A DNA stretch of 64,000 nucleotides from Isoperla grammatica (Eukaryota; Arthropoda; Insecta; Plecoptera; Perlodidae): the NCBI GenBank assembly GCA_945910005.1, contig CAMDTW010000655.1, positions 220,284-284,283 of the forward strand, given 5' to 3'. Position 1 is the stretch's first letter, and each line of letters starts with the position of its first letter. The notes beneath the pieces are model-generated. The model saw only the letters and a program-made list of their open reading frames with translations. It was not told the DNA's origin and did not search any database. Shown here one piece after another: positions 21,923-36,800 of the stretch. Made by a program: the position numbers and the translations under genes.

Positions 21923-24900
21923 TTTTATTCTTCAAGAGTATTATGAAAATGCATAAATTGAGGTTTTAAGTCGTTTTTGGTTAAAATATGCATAAAATAT
22001 AGAAATTGGCTGATTTCAGTCTATCTACAACAAACTTCCAGTCTTAAGAGGAATCTTGCATACGGCTGGGATTCCTAAGGGTTTCAACCAAATTGCACAA
22101 ATCGTTGTTTTAGAGCGTTCTAGGCTCCAATAAGCCCAATTTGTCCATTTCGTTACATTTCGATAACTTCTTTAGAAGTTACACCCTCCGTTGAAAAATA
22201 AGAATTATAGGTTGCATTCTTCAAGAGTATTATGAAAATGCAAAAATCGAGTTTTTTGGTCGTTTTTGGTTAAAATATGCATAAAATATAGAAATTGGCT
22301 GATTTTTAGTCTATCTACCACAAACTTCGAGTTTTAAGAGGAATCTTGCATACAGCTGGGATTCCTAAGTGTTTCAACCAAAGTTGACAAATCGTTGTTT
22401 TAGTGCGTTTCAGGCTCCAATAAGCACAATTTGTCCATTTCGTTACATTTCGATAACTTCTTTAGAAGTTACACCATCCGTTGAAAAATAAGAATTATAG
22501 GCTGCATTCTTCAAGAGTTTAATGAAAATGCATAAATTGAGTTTTTTCGTCGTTTTTGGTTGAAATATGCATAAAATATAGAAATTAGCTGATTTTAGTC
22601 TATCTACCACAAACTTCCAGTTTTAAGAGGAATCTTGCATACGGCTGGGATTCCTAAGGGTGTCAACCAAATTGCACAAAACGTTGTTTTAGAGCGTTTC
22701 AGGCTCCAATAAGCACAATTTGTCTATTTCGTCTTATTTCGATAACTTCTATAGAAGTTACACTCTCCGTCGAAAAATAAGAATTATAGGTTGCATTCTT
22801 CAAGAGTATATTGAAAAGGCATAAATTGAGTTTTTTCGTCGTTTTTGGTTAAAATATGCATAAAAAATAGAAATTAGCTGATTTCAGTCTATCTACCACC
22901 AACTTCCAGTTTTAAGAGGAATCTTGCTACGGCTGGGATTCCTAAGGGTTTCAACCAAAGTTGACAAATCGTTTTTTTAGAGCGTTTTAGGCTCCAATAA
23001 GCACAATTTGTCCATTTCGTCACATTTCGATAACTTCTTTAGAAGTAACACCCTCCGTTGAAAAATAAGAATTATAGTTTTTATTCTTCAAGAGTATTAT
23101 GAAAATGCATAAATTGAGGTTTTAAGTCGTTTTTGGTTAAAATATGCATAAAATATAGAAATTGGCTGATTTCAGTCTATCTACAACAAACTTCCAGTCT
23201 TAAGAGGAATCTTGCATACGGCTGGGATTCCTAAGGGTTTCAACCAAATTGCACAAATCGTTGTTTAAGAGCGTTCTAGGCTCCAATAAGCCCAATTTGT
23301 CCATTTCGTTACATTTCGATAACTTCTTTAGAAGTTACACCCTCCGTTGAAAAATAAGAATTATAGGTTGCATTCTTCAAGAGTATTATGAAAATGCAAA
23401 AATCGAGTTTTTTGGTCGTTTTTGGTTAAAATATGCATAAAATATAGAAATTGGCTGATTTCAGTCTATCTACCACAAACTTCGAGTTTTAAGAGGAATC
23501 TTGCATACAGCTGGGATTCCTAAGTGTTTCAACCAAAGTTGACAAATCGTTGTTTTAGTGCGTTTCAGGCTCCAATAAGCACAATTTGTCCATTTCGTTA
23601 CATTTCGATAACTTCTTTAGAAGTTACACCCTCCGTTGAAAAATAAGAATTATAGGTTGCATTCTTCAAGAGTATTATGAAAATGCATAAATCGAGTATT
23701 TTGGTCGTTTTTGGTTTAAATATGCATAAAATATAGAAATAGGCTGATTTCAGTCTATCTACAACAAACATCCAGTTTTAAGAGGAATCTTGCATACGGC
23801 TGGGATTCCTAAGGGTTTCAACCAAAGTTGACAAATCGTTGTTGTAGAGCGTTTCAGGCTCCAATAAGCACAATTTGTCCATTTCGTCACATTTCGATAA
23901 CTTCTCTGGAAGTTACACCATCCGTTGAAAAATAAGAATTATAGGCTGCATTCTTCAAGAGTATAATGAAAATGCATAAATTGAGTTTTTTCGTCGTTTT
24001 TGGTTAAAATATGCATAAAATATAGAAATTGGCTGATTTTAGTCTATCTACCACAAACTTCCAGTTTTAAGAGGAATCTTGCATACGGCTGGGATTCCTA
24101 AGGGTTTCAACCAAATTGCACAAAACGTTGTTTTAGAGCGTTTCAGGCTCCAATAAGCACAATTTGTCTATTTCGTCACATTTCGATAACTTCTATAGAA
24201 GTTACACTCTCCGTCGAAAAATAAGAATTATAGGTTGCATTCTTCAAGAGTATATTGAAAATGGATAAATTGAGTTTTTTCGTCGTTTTTGGTTAAAATA
24301 TGCATAAAAAATAGAAATTGGCTGATTTCAGTCTATCTACCACAAACTTCCAGTTTTAAGAGGAATCTTGCATACGGCTGGGATTCCTAAGGGTTTCAAT
24401 CAAAGTTGACAAATCGTTTTTTTAGAGCGTTTCAGGCTCCAATAAGCACAATTTGTCCATTTCGTCACATTTCGATAACTTCTTTAGAAGTAACACCCTC
24501 CGTTGAAAAATAAGAATTATAGGCTGCATTCTTCAAGAGTATAATGAAAATGCATAAATTGAGTTTTTTCGTCGTTTTTGGTTAAAATATGCATAAAATA
24601 TAGATATTGGCTGATTTTAGTCTATCTACCACAAACTTCCAGTTTTAAGAGGAATCTTGCATACGGCTGGGATTCCTAAGGGTTTCAACCAAATTGCACA
24701 AAACGTTGTTTTAGAGCGTTTCAGGCTCTAATAAGCACAATTTGTCCATTTCGTCACATTTCGATAACTTCTATAGAAGTTACACCCTCCGTCGAAAAAT
24801 AAGAATTATAGGTTGCATTCTTCAAGAGTATATTGAAAATGCATAAATTGAGTTTTTTCGTCGTTTTTGGTTAAAATATGCATAAAAAAAAGAAACTGGC

Positions 24901-25679
24901 TGATTTCAGTCTATCTACCACAAACTTCCAGTTTTAAGAGGAATCTTGCATACGGCTGGGATTCTTAAGGATTTCAACCAATTTGCACAAAACGTTGTTT
25001 TACAGCGTTTCAGGCTCCAATTAGCACAATTTGTCCATTTTGTCACATTTCGATAACTTCTATAGAAGTTACACCCACCGTTGAAAAATAAGAATTATAG
25101 GTTGCATTCTTCAAGAGTATTATGAAAATGCATAAATTGAGTTTTTTGGTCGTTTTTGGTTTAAATATGGATAAAATATAGAAATTGGCTGATTTCAGTC
25201 TATCTACCACAAACTTCCAGTTTTAAGAGGAATCTTGCATACGGCTGGGATTCCTAAGGGTTTCAACCAAAGTTGACAAATCGTTGTTTTAGAGCGTTTT
25301 AGGCTCCAATAAGCACAATTTGTCCATTTCGTCACATTTCGATAACTTCTATAGAAGTTACACCATCCGTTGAAAAATAAGAATTATAGGCTGCATTCTT
25401 CAAGAGTTTAATGAAAATGCATAAATTGAGTTTTTTCGTCGTTTTTGGTTGAAATATGCATAAAATATAGAAATTAGCTGACTTTAGTCTATCTACCACA
25501 AACTTCCAGTTTTAAGAGGAATCTTGCATACGGCTGGGATTCCTAAGGGTGTCAACCAAATTGCACAAAACGTTGTTTTAGAGCGTTTCAGGCTCCAATA
25601 AGCACAATTTGTCCATTTCGTCACATTTCGATAACTTCTATAGAAGTTACACCCTCCGTCGAAAAATAAGAATTATAGG
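21923..25679. repeat. 14-monomer higher-order repeat, copy 2 (13 monomers, 3,757 bp)
   Basis: Starts: J 21923, K 22212, Fx 22502, L 22791, Jx 23079, Kx 23368, N/Y2 23657, O 23946, P 24235, Q 24524, R 24813, S 25102, F 25391. Offsets from copy 1 stay at 4,038-4,039 bp throughout, and rare marks are shared (attcttaaggatttc in R, ccaattagc in R, gctgacttt in F). One clear difference is cttgctaagg near 18887 against cttgctacgg near 22925 in type L. After F the series continues with an ordinary G instead of the G/I fusion, so the tandem ends here. Confidence 0.88.
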
Positions 25680-28600
25680 TTGCATTCTTCAAGAGTTTAT
25701 TGAAAATGCATAAATTGAGTTTTTTCGTCGTTTTTGGTTAAAATATGAATAAAAAATAGAAATTGGCTAATTTCAGTCTATCTACCACAAACTTCCAGTT
25801 TTAAGAGGAATCTTGCATACGGCTGGGATTCCTAAGGGTTTCAACCAAAGTTGACAAATCGTTGTTTTAGAGCGTTTCAGGCTCCAATAAGCACAATTTG
25901 TCCATTTCGTCACATTTCGATAACTTCTATAGAAGTTACACCCTCCGTCGAAAAATAAGAATTATAGGTTGCATTCTTCAAGAGTTTATTGAAAATGCAT
26001 AAATTGAGTTTTTTCGTCGTTTTTGGTTAAAATATGAATAAAAAATAGAAATTGGCTAATTTCAGTCTATCTACCACAAACTTCCAGTTTTAAGAGGAAT
26101 CTTGCATACGGCTGGGATTCCTAAGGGTTTCAACCAAAGTTGACAAATCGTTGTTTTAGAGCGTTTCAGGCTCCAATAAGCACAATTTGTCCATTTCGTC
26201 ACATTTCGATAACTTCTCTGGAAGTTACACCATCCGTTGAAAAATAAGAATTATAGGCTGCATTCTTCAAGAGTATAATAAAAATGCATAAATTGAGTTT
26301 TTTCGTCGTTTTTGGTTAAAATATGCATAAAATATAGAAATTGGCTGATTTTTGGTCTATCTACCACAAACTTCCAGTTTTAAGAGGAATTTTGCATACG
26401 GCTGGGATTCCTAAGGGTTTCAACCAAATTGCACAAAACGTTGTTTTAGAGCGTTTCAGGCTCCAATAAGCACAATTTGTCTATTTCGTCACATTTCGAT
26501 AACTTCTATAGAAGTTACACTCTCCGTCGAAAAATAAGAATTATATGTTGCATTCTTGAAGAGTATATTGAAAATGCATAAATTGAGTTTTTTCGTCGTT
26601 TTTGGTTAAAATATGCATAAAAAATAGAAATTGGCTGATTTCAGTCTATCTACCACAAACTTCCAGTTTTAAGAGGAATCTTGCATACGGCTGGGATTCC
26701 TAAGGGTTTCAACCAAAGTTGACAAATCGTTTTTTTAGAGCGTTTCAGGCTGCAATAAGCACAATTTGTCCATTTCGTCACATTTCGATAACTTCTTTAG
26801 AAGTAACACCCTCCGTTGAAAAATAAGAATTATAGTTTTTATTCTTCAAGAGTATTATGAAAATGCATAAATTGAGGTTTTAAGTCGTTTTTGGTTAAAA
26901 TATGCATAAAATATAGAAATTGGCTGATTTCAGTCTATCTACAACAAACTTCCAGTCTTAAGAGGAATCTTGCATACGGCTGGGATTCCTAAGGGTTTCA
27001 ACCAAATTGCACAAATCGTTGTTTTAGAGCGTTCTAGGCTCCAATAAGCCCAATTTGTCCATTTCGTTACATTTCGATAACTTCTTTAGAAGTTACACCC
27101 TCCGTTGAAAAATAAGAATTATAGGTTGCATTCTTCAAGAGTATTATGAAAATGCAAAAATCGAGTTTTTTGGTCGTTTTTGGTTAAAATATGCATAAAA
27201 TATAGAAATTGGCTGATTTCAGTCTATCTACCACAAACTTCGAGTTTTAAGAGGAATCTTGCATACAGCTGGGATTCCTAAGTGTTTCAACCAAAGTTGA
27301 CAAATCGTTGTTTTAGTGCGTTTCAGGCTCCAATAAGCACAATTTGTCCATTTCGTTACATTTCGATAACTTCTTTAGAAGTTACACCCTCCGTTGAAAA
27401 ATAAGAATTATAGGTTGCATTCTTCAAGAGTATTATGAAAATGCATAAATCGAGTATTTTGGTCGTTTTTGGTTTAAATATGCATAAAATATAGAAATAG
27501 GCTGATTTTAGTCCATCTACCACAAACTTCCAGTTTTAAGAGGAATCTTGCATACGGCTGGGATTCCTAAGTGTTTCAACCAAATTGCACAAAACGTTGT
27601 TTAAGAGCGTTTCAGGCTCCAATAAGCACAATACGTCCATTTCGTCACATTTCGATAACTTCAATAGAAGTTACACCGTCCGTCGAAAAATAAGAATTAT
27701 AGGTTGCATTCTTCAAGAGTATATTGAAAATGCATAAATTGAGTTTTTTCGTCGTTTTTGGTTAAAATATGCATCAAAAATAGAAATTGGCTGATTTCAG
27801 TCTATCTACCACAAACTTCCAGTTTTAAGAGGAATCTTGCATACGGCTGGGATTCCTAAGGGTTTCAACCAAATTGCACAAAACGTTGTTTTAGAGCGTT
27901 TCAGGCTCCAATAAGCACAATTTGTCCATTTTGTCACATTTCGATAACTTCTATAGAAGTAACACCATCCGTTGAAAAATAAGAATTATAGGTTGCATTC
28001 TTCAAGAGTATTATGAAAATGCATTAATTGAGTTTTTTGGTCGTTTTTGGTTAAAATATGGATAAAATATTAAAATTGGCTGATTTCAGTCTCTACCACA
28101 ACCTTCCAGTTTTAAGAGGAATCTTGCATACGGCTGGGATTCCTAAGGGTTTCAACCAAATTGCACAAAACGTTATTTTAGAGCGTTTCAGGCTCCAATA
28201 AGCACAATTCGTCCATTTCGTCACATTTCGATAACTTCTATAGAAGTTACACCCTCCGTCGAAAAATAAGAATTATAGGTTGCATTCTTCAAGAGTATAT
28301 TGAAAATGCATAAATTGAGATTTTTCGTCGTTTTTGGTTAAAATATGCATAGAAAATAGAAATTGACTGATTTCAGTCTATCTACCACAAACTTCCAGTT
28401 TTAAGAGGAATCTTGCATACGGCTGGGATTCCTAAGGGTTTCAACCAAAGTTGACAAGTCGTTGTTTTAGAGCGTTTCAGGCTCCAATAAGCACAATTTG
28501 TCCATTTCGTCACATTTCGATAACTTCTCTGGAAGTTACACCATCCGTTGAAAAATAAGAATTATAGGCTGCATTCTTCAAGAGTATAATGAAAATGCAT

Positions 28601-30872
28601 GAATTGAGTTTTTCGTCGTTTTTGGTTAAAATATGTATAAAATATAGAAATTGGCTGATTTTAGTCTATCTACCACAAACTTCCAGTTTTAAGAGGAATC
28701 TTGCATACGGCTGGGATTCCTAAGGGTTTCAACCAAATTGCACAAAACGTTGTTTTAGAGCGTTTCAGGCTCCAATAAGCACAATTTGTCATTTCGTCAC
28801 ATTTCGATAACTTCTATAGAAGTTACACTCTCCGTCGAAAAATAAGAATTATAGGTTGCATTCTTCAAGAGTATATTGAAAATGCATAAATTGAGTTTTT
28901 TCGTCGTTTTTGGTTAAAAATGCATAAAAAATAGAAATTGGCTGATTTCAGTCTATCTACCACAAACTTCCAGTTTTAAGAGGAATCTTGCATACGGCTG
29001 GGATTCCTAAGGGTTTCAACCAAAGTTAACAAATCGTTGTTTTAGAGCGTTTCAGGCTCCAATAAGCACAAAATGTCCATTTCGTCACATTTCGATAACT
29101 TCTCTAGAAGTTACACCCTCCGTTGAAAAATAAGAATTATAGTTTTTATTCTTCAAGAGTATTATGAAAATGCATAAATGAGGTTTTAAGTCGTTTTTGG
29201 TTAAAATATGCATAAAATATAGAAATTGGCTGATTTCAGTCTATCTACAACAAACTTCCAGTTTTAAGAGGAATCTTGCATACGGCTGGGATTCCTAAGG
29301 GTTTCAACCAAAGTTGACAAATCGTTGTTTTAGAGCGTTTCAGGCTCCAATAAGCGCAATTTGTCCATTTCGTCACATTTCGATAACTTCTCTGGAAGTT
29401 ACACCATCCGTTGAAAAATAAGAATTATAGGCTGCATTCTTTTGAGTATAATGAAAATGCATAAATTGAGTTTTTTCGTCGTTTTTGGTTAAAATATGCA
29501 TAAAATATAGAAATTGGCTGATTTTAGTCTATCTACCACAAACTTCCAGTTTTAAGAGGAATCTTGCATACGGCTGGGATTCCTAAGGGTTTCAACCAAA
29601 TTGCACAAAACGTTGTTTTAAAGCGTTTCAGGCTCCAATAAGCACAATTCCTCCATTTCGTCACATTTCGATAACTTCTATAGAAGTTACACCCTCCGTC
29701 GAAAAATTAGAATTATAGGTTGCATTCATCAAGAGTATATTGAAAATGCATACATTGAGTTTTTTCGTCGTTTTTGGTTAAAATATGCATAGAAAATAGA
29801 AATTGGCTGATTTCAGTCTATCTTCCACAAACTTCCAGTTTTAAGAGGAATCTTGCATACGGCTGGGATTCCTAAGGGTTTCAACCAAAGTTGACAAATC
29901 GTTGTTTTAGAGCGTTTCAGGCTCCAATAAGCACAATTTGTCCATTTCGTCACATTTCGATAACTTCTCTGGAAGTTACACCATCCGTTGAAAAATAAGA
30001 ATTATAGGCTGCATTCTTCAAGAGTATAATGAAAATGCATAAATTGAGTTTTTTCGTCGTTTTTGGTTAAAATATGCATAAAATATAGAAATTGGCTGAT
30101 TATAGTCTATCTACCACAAACTTCCAGTTTTAAGAGGAATCTTGCATACGGCTGGGATTCCTAAGGGTTTCAACCAAATTGCACAAAACGTTGTTTAAGA
30201 GCGTTTTAGGCTCCAATAAGCACAATGTGTCTATTTCGTCACATTTCGATAACTTCTATAGAAGTTACACTCTCCGTCGAAAAATAAGAATTATAGGTTG
30301 CATTCTTCAAGAGTATATTGAAAATGCATAAATTGAGTTTTTTCGTCGTTTTTGGTTAAAAATGCATAAAAAATAGAATTTGGCTGATTTCAGTCTATCT
30401 ACCACAAACTTCCAGTTTTAAGAGGAATCTTGCATACGGCTGGGATTCCTAAGGGTTTCAACCAAATTAAACAAAACGTTGTTTTAGAGCGTTTCAGGCT
30501 CCAATAAGCACAATTCGTCCATTTCGTCATATTTCGATAACTTCTATTGAAGTTACACCCTCCGTCGAAAAATAAGAATTATAGGTTGCATTCTTCAAGA
30601 GTATATTGAAAATGCTAAATTGAGTTTTTCGTCGTTTTCGGTTAACATATGCATAAAAAATAGAAATTGGCTGATTTCAGTCTATCTACCACAAACTTCC
30701 AGTTTTAAGAGGAATCTTGCATACGGCTGGGATTCCTAAGGGTTTCAACCAAATTGCACAAAACGTTGTTTTAGAGCGTTTCAGGCTCCAATAAGCACAA
30801 TTTGTCTATTTCGTCACATTTCGATAACTTCTATAGAAGTTACACTCTCCGTCGAAAAATAAGAATTATAGG
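25391..30872. repeat. Tail of a superunit, homologous to 44381-49286
   Basis: Starts: F 25391, G 25680, G 25969, H 26258, I' 26548, J 26837, Kx 27126, N 27415, T 27704, U 27993, V 28280, W 28569, X 28856, Y 29144, O2 29432, Z 29720, O3 30009, X2 30298, B 30586. The same series from 44381 lacks the second G and lacks U; after allowing for these the offset is 18,701 then 18,414 bp. Private marks link the two: the O2 head cattcttttgag at 29432 and 47846, and in B gttttcggttaac at about 30635 and 49050. These marks are absent from the other B and O2 copies (41835, 59966; 40680, 58811). Confidence 0.86.
25680..26257. repeat. Local two-copy duplication of type G
   Basis: Two adjacent G monomers start at 25680 and 25969, both with the tttatt head, atgaataaaaaatag and ctaatttc. 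The first ends in ctatagaag and ccctccgtcg, while the second ends in ctctggaag and catccgttg as a normal G does. The first is thus a hybrid of a G 5' part and an F 3' part, made by a one-monomer unequal exchange. Only this location has the doublet. Confidence 0.85.
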
Positions 30873-33800
30873 TTGCATTCTTCAAGAGTATATTGAAAAT
30901 GCATAAATTGAGTTTTTTCGTCGTTTTTGGTTAAAATATGCATAAAAAATAGAATTTGGCTGATTTCAGTCTATCTACCACAAACTTCCAGTTTTAAGAG
31001 GAATCTTGCATACGGCCCTAAGGGTTTCAACCAAAGTTGACAAATCGTTTTTTTTAGAGCGTTTCAGGCTGCAATAAGCACAATTTGTCCATTTCGTCAC
31101 ATTTCGATAACTTCTTTAGAAGTAACACCCTCCGTTGAAAAATAAGAATTATAGTTTTTATTCTTCAAGAGTATTATGAAAATGCATAAATTGAGGTTTT
31201 AAGTCGTTTTTGGTTAAAATATGCATAAAATATAGAAATTGGCTGATTTCAGTCTATCTACAACAAACTTCCAGTCTTAAGAGGAATCTTGCATACGGCT
31301 GGGATTCCTAAGGGTTTCAACCAAATTGCACAAATCGTTGTTTTAGAGCGTTCTAGGCTCCAATAAGCCCAATTTGTCCATTTCGTTACATTTCGATAAC
31401 TTCTTTAGAAGTTACACCCTCCGTTGAAAAATAAGAATTATAGGTTGCATTCTTCAAGAGTATTATGAAAATGCAAAAATCGAGTTTTTTGGTCGTTTTT
31501 GGTTAAAATATGCATAAAATATAGAAATTGGCTGATTTTTAGTCTATCTACCACAAACTTCGAGTTTTAAGAGGAATCTTGCATACAGCTGGGATTCCTA
31601 AGTGTTTCAACCAAAGTTGACAAATCGTTGTTTTAGTGCGTTTCAGGCTCCAATAAGCACAATTTGTCCATTTCGTTACATTTCGATAACTTCTTTAGAA
31701 GTTACACCATCCGTTGAAAAATAAGAATTATAGGCTGCATTCTTCAAGAGTTTAATGAAAATGCATAAATTGAGTTTTTTCGTCGTTTTTGGTTGAAATA
31801 TGCATAAAATATAGAAATTAGCTGATTTTAGTCTATCTACCACAAACTTCCAGTTTTAAGAGGAATCTTGCATACGGCTGGGATTCCTAAGGGTGTCAAC
31901 CAAATTGCACAAAACGTTGTTTTAGAGCGTTTCAGGCTCCAATAAGCACAATTTGTCTATTTCGTCTTATTTCGATAACTTCTATAGAAGTTACACTCTC
32001 CGTCGAAAAATAAGAATTATAGGTTGCATTCTTCAAGAGTATATTGAAAAGGCATAAATTGAGTTTTTTCGTCGTTTTTGGTTAAAATATGCATAAAAAA
32101 TAGAAATTAGCTGATTTCAGTCTATCTACCACCAACTTCCAGTTTTAAGAGGAATCTTGCTACGGCTGGGATTCCTAAGGGTTTCAACCAAAGTTGACAA
32201 ATCGTTTTTTTAGAGCGTTTTAGGCTCCAATAAGCACAATTTGTCCATTTCGTCACATTTCGATAACTTCTTTAGAAGTAACACCCTCCGTTGAAAAATA
32301 AGAATTATAGTTTTTATTCTTCAAGAGTATTATGAAAATGCATAAATTGAGGTTTTAAGTCGTTTTTGGTTAAAATATGCATAAAATATAGAAATTGGCT
32401 GATTTCAGTCTATCTACAACAAACTTCCAGTCTTAAGAGGAATCTTGCATACGGCTGGGATTCCTAAGGGTTTCAACCAAATTGCACAAATCGTTGTTTA
32501 AGAGCGTTCTAGGCTCCAATAAGCCCAATTTGTCCATTTCGTTACATTTCGATAACTTCTTTAGAAGTTACACCCTCCGTTGAAAAATAAGAATTATAGG
32601 TTGCATTCTTCAAGAGTATTATGAAAATGCAAAAATCGAGTTTTTTGGTCGTTTTTGGTTAAAATATGCATAAAATATAGAAATTGGCTGATTTCAGTCT
32701 ATCTACCACAAACTTCGAGTTTTAAGAGGAATCTTGCATACAGCTGGGATTCCTAAGTGTTTCAACCAAAGTTGACAAATCGTTGTTTTAGTGCGTTTCA
32801 GGCTCCAATAAGCACAATTTGTCCATTTCGTTACATTTCGATAACTTCTTTAGAAGTTACACCCTCCGTTGAAAAATAAGAATTATAGGTTGCATTCTTC
32901 AAGAGTATTATGAAAATGCATAAATCGAGTATTTTGGTCGTTTTTGGTTTAAATATGCATAAAATATAGAAATAGGCTGATTTCAGTCTATCTACCACAA
33001 ACTTCGAGTTTTAAGAGGAATCTTGCATACGGCTGGGATTCCTAAGGGTTTCAACCAAAGTTGACAAATCGTTGTTTAAGAGCGTTTCAGGCTCGATTAA
33101 GCACAATTTGTCCATTTCGTCACATTTCGATAACTTCTATAGAAGTTACACCATCCGTTGAAAAATAAGAATTATAGGCTGCATTCTTCAAGAGTATAAT
33201 GAAAATGCATAAATTGAGTTTTTTCGTCGTTTTTGGTTAAAATATGCATAAAATATAGAAATTGGCTGATTTTAGTCCATCTACCACAAACTTCCAGTTT
33301 TAAGAGGAATCTTGCATACGGCTGGGATTCCTAAGTGTTTCAACCAAATTGCACAAAACGTTGTTTTAGAGCGTTTCAGGCTCCAATAAGCACAATTTGT
33401 CTTTTTCGTCACATTTCGATAACTTCTATAGAACCTACACTCTCCGTCGAAAAATAAGAATTATAGGTTGCATTCTTCAAGAGTATATTGAAAATGCATA
33501 AATTGAGTTTTTTCGTCGTTTTTGGTTAAAAATGCATAAAAATAGAAATTGGCTGATTTCAGTCTATCTACCACAAACTTCCAGTTTTAAGACGAATCTT
33601 GCATACGGCTGGGATTCCTAAGGGTTTCAACCAAAGTTAACAAATCGTTGTTTTAGAGCGTTTCAGGCTCCAATAAGCACAAAATGTCCATTTCGTCACA
33701 TTTCGATAACTTCTTTAGAAGTAACACCCTCCGTTGAAAAATAAGAATTATAGTTTTTATTCTTCAAGAGTATTATGAAAATGCATAAATGAGGTTTTAA

Positions 33801-36800
33801 GTCGTTTTTGGTTAAAATATGCATAAAATATAGAAATTGGCTGATTTCAGTCTATCTACAACAAACATCCAGTTTTAAGAGGAATCTTGCATACGGCTGG
33901 GATTCCTAAGGGTTTCAACCAAAGTTGACAAATCGTTGTTGTAGAGCGTTTCAGGCTCCAATAAGCACAATTTGTCCATTTCGTCACATTTCGATAACTT
34001 CTCTGGAAGTTACACCATCCGTTGAAAAATAAGAATTATAGGCTGCATTCTTCAAGAGTATAATGAAAATGCATAAATTGAGTTTTTTCGTCGTTTTTGG
34101 TTAAAATATGCATAAAATATAGAAATTGGCTGATTTTAGTCTATCTACCACAAACTTCCAGTTTTAAGAGGAATCTTGCATACGGCTGGGATTCCTAAGG
34201 GTTTCAACCAAATTGCACAAAACGTTGTTTTAGAGCGTTTCAGGCTCCAATAAGCACAATTTGTCTATTTCGTCACATTTCGATAACTTCTATAGAAGTT
34301 ACACTCTCCGTCGAAAAATAAGAATTATAGGTTGCATTCTTCAAGAGTATATTGAAAATGGATAAATTGAGTTTTTTCGTCGTTTTTGGTTAAAATATGC
34401 ATAAAAAATAGAAATTGGCTGATTTCAGTCTATCTACCACAAACTTCCAGTTTTAAGAGGAATCTTGCATACGGCTGGGATTCCTAAGGGTTTCAATCAA
34501 AGTTGACAAATCGTTTTTTTAGAGCGTTTCAGGCTCCAATAAGCACAATTTGTCCATTTCGTCACATTTCGATAACTTCTTTAGAAGTAACACCCTCCGT
34601 TGAAAAATAAGAATTATAGGCTGCATTCTTCAAGAGTATAATGAAAATGCATAAATTGAGTTTTTTCGTCGTTTTTGGTTAAAATATGCATAAAATATAG
34701 ATATTGGCTGATTTTAGTCTATCTACCACAAACTTCCAGTTTTAAGAGGAATCTTGCATACGGCTGGGATTCCTAAGGGTTTCAACCAAATTGCACAAAA
34801 CGTTGTTTTAGAGCGTTTCAGGCTCTAATAAGCACAATTTGTCCATTTCGTCACATTTCGATAACTTCTATAGAAGTTACACCCTCCGTCGAAAAATAAG
34901 AATTATAGGTTGCATTCTTCAAGAGTATATTGAAAATGCATAAATTGAGTTTTTTCGTCGTTTTTGGTTAAAATATGCATAAAAAAAAGAAACTGGCTGA
35001 TTTCAGTCTATCTACCACAAACTTCCAGTTTTAAGAGGAATCTTGCATACGGCTGGGATTCTTAAGGATTTCAACCAATTTGCACAAAACGTTGTTTTAC
35101 AGCGTTTCAGGCTCCAATTAGCACAATTTGTCCATTTTGTCACATTTCGATAACTTCTATAGAAGTTACACCCACCGTTGAAAAATAAGAATTATAGGTT
35201 GCATTCTTCAAGAGTATTATGAAAATGCATAAATTGAGTTTTTTGGTCGTTTTTGGTTTAAATATGGATAAAATATAGAAATTGGCTGATTTCAGTCTAT
35301 CTACCACAAACTTCCAGTTTTAAGAGGAATCTTGCATACGGCTGGGATTCCTAAGGGTTTCAACCAAAGTTGACAAATCGTTGTTTTAGAGCGTTTTAGG
35401 CTCCAATAAGCACAATTTGTCCATTTCGTCACATTTCGATAACTTCTATAGAAGTTACACCATCCGTTGAAAAATAAGAATTATAGGCTGCATTCTTCAA
35501 GAGTTTAATGAAAATGCATAAATTGAGTTTTTTCGTCGTTTTTGGTTGAAATATGCATAAAATATAGAAATTAGCTGACTTTAGTCTATCTACCACAAAC
35601 TTCCAGTTTTAAGAGGAATCTTGCATACGGCTGGGATTCCTAAGGGTGTCAACCAAATTGCACAAAACGTTGTTTTAGAGCGTTTCAGGCTCCAATAAGC
35701 ACAATTTGTCCATTTCGTCACATTTCGATAACTTCTATAGAAGTTACACCCTCCGTCGAAAAATAAGAATTATAGGTTGCATTCTTCAAGAGTTTATTGA
35801 AAATGCATAAATTGAGTTTTTTCGTCGTTTTTGGTTAAAATATGAATAAAAAATAGAAATTGGCTAATTTCAGTCTATCTACCACAAACTTCCAGTTTTA
35901 AGAGGAATCTTGCATACGGCTGGGATTCCTAAGGGTTTCAACCAAAGTTGACAAATCGTTGTTTTAGAGCGTTTCAGGCTCCAATAAGCACAATTTGTCC
36001 ATTTCGTCACATTTCGATAACTTCTCTGGAAGTTACACCATCCGTTGAAAAATAAGAATTATAGGCTGCATTCTTCAAGAGTATAATAAAAATGCATAAA
36101 TTGAGTTTTTTCGTCGTTTTTGGTTAAAATATGCATAAAATATAGAAATTGGCTGATTTTTGGTCTATCTACCACAAACTTCCAGTTTTAAGAAGAATCT
36201 TGCATACGGCTGGGATTCCTAAGGGTTTCAACCAAATTGCACAAAACGTTGTTTTAGAGCGTTTCAGGCTCCAATAAGCACAATTTGTCTATTTCGTCAC
36301 ATTTCGATAACTTCTATAGAAGTTACACTCTCCGTCGAAAAATAAGAATTATAGGTTGCATTCTTCAAGAGTATATTGAAAATGCATAAATTGAGTTTTT
36401 TCGTCGTTTTTGGTTAAAATATGCATAAAAAATAGAAATTGGCTGATTTCAGTCTATCTACCACAAACTTCCAGTTTTAAGAGGAATCTTGCATACGGCC
36501 CTAAGGGTTTCAACCAAAGTTGACAAATCGTTTTTTTAGAGCGTTTCAGGCTGCAATAAGCACAATTTGTCCATTTCGTCACATTTCGATAACTTCTTTA
36601 GAAGTAACACCCTCCGTTGAAAAATAAGAATTATAGTTTTTATTCTTCAAGAGTATTATGAAAATGCATAAATTGAGGTTTTAAGTCGTTTTTGGTTAAA
36701 ATATGCATAAAATATAGAAATTGGCTGATTTCAGTCTATCTACAACAAACTTCCAGTCTTAAGAGGAATCTTGCATACGGCTGGGATTCCTAAGGGTTTC

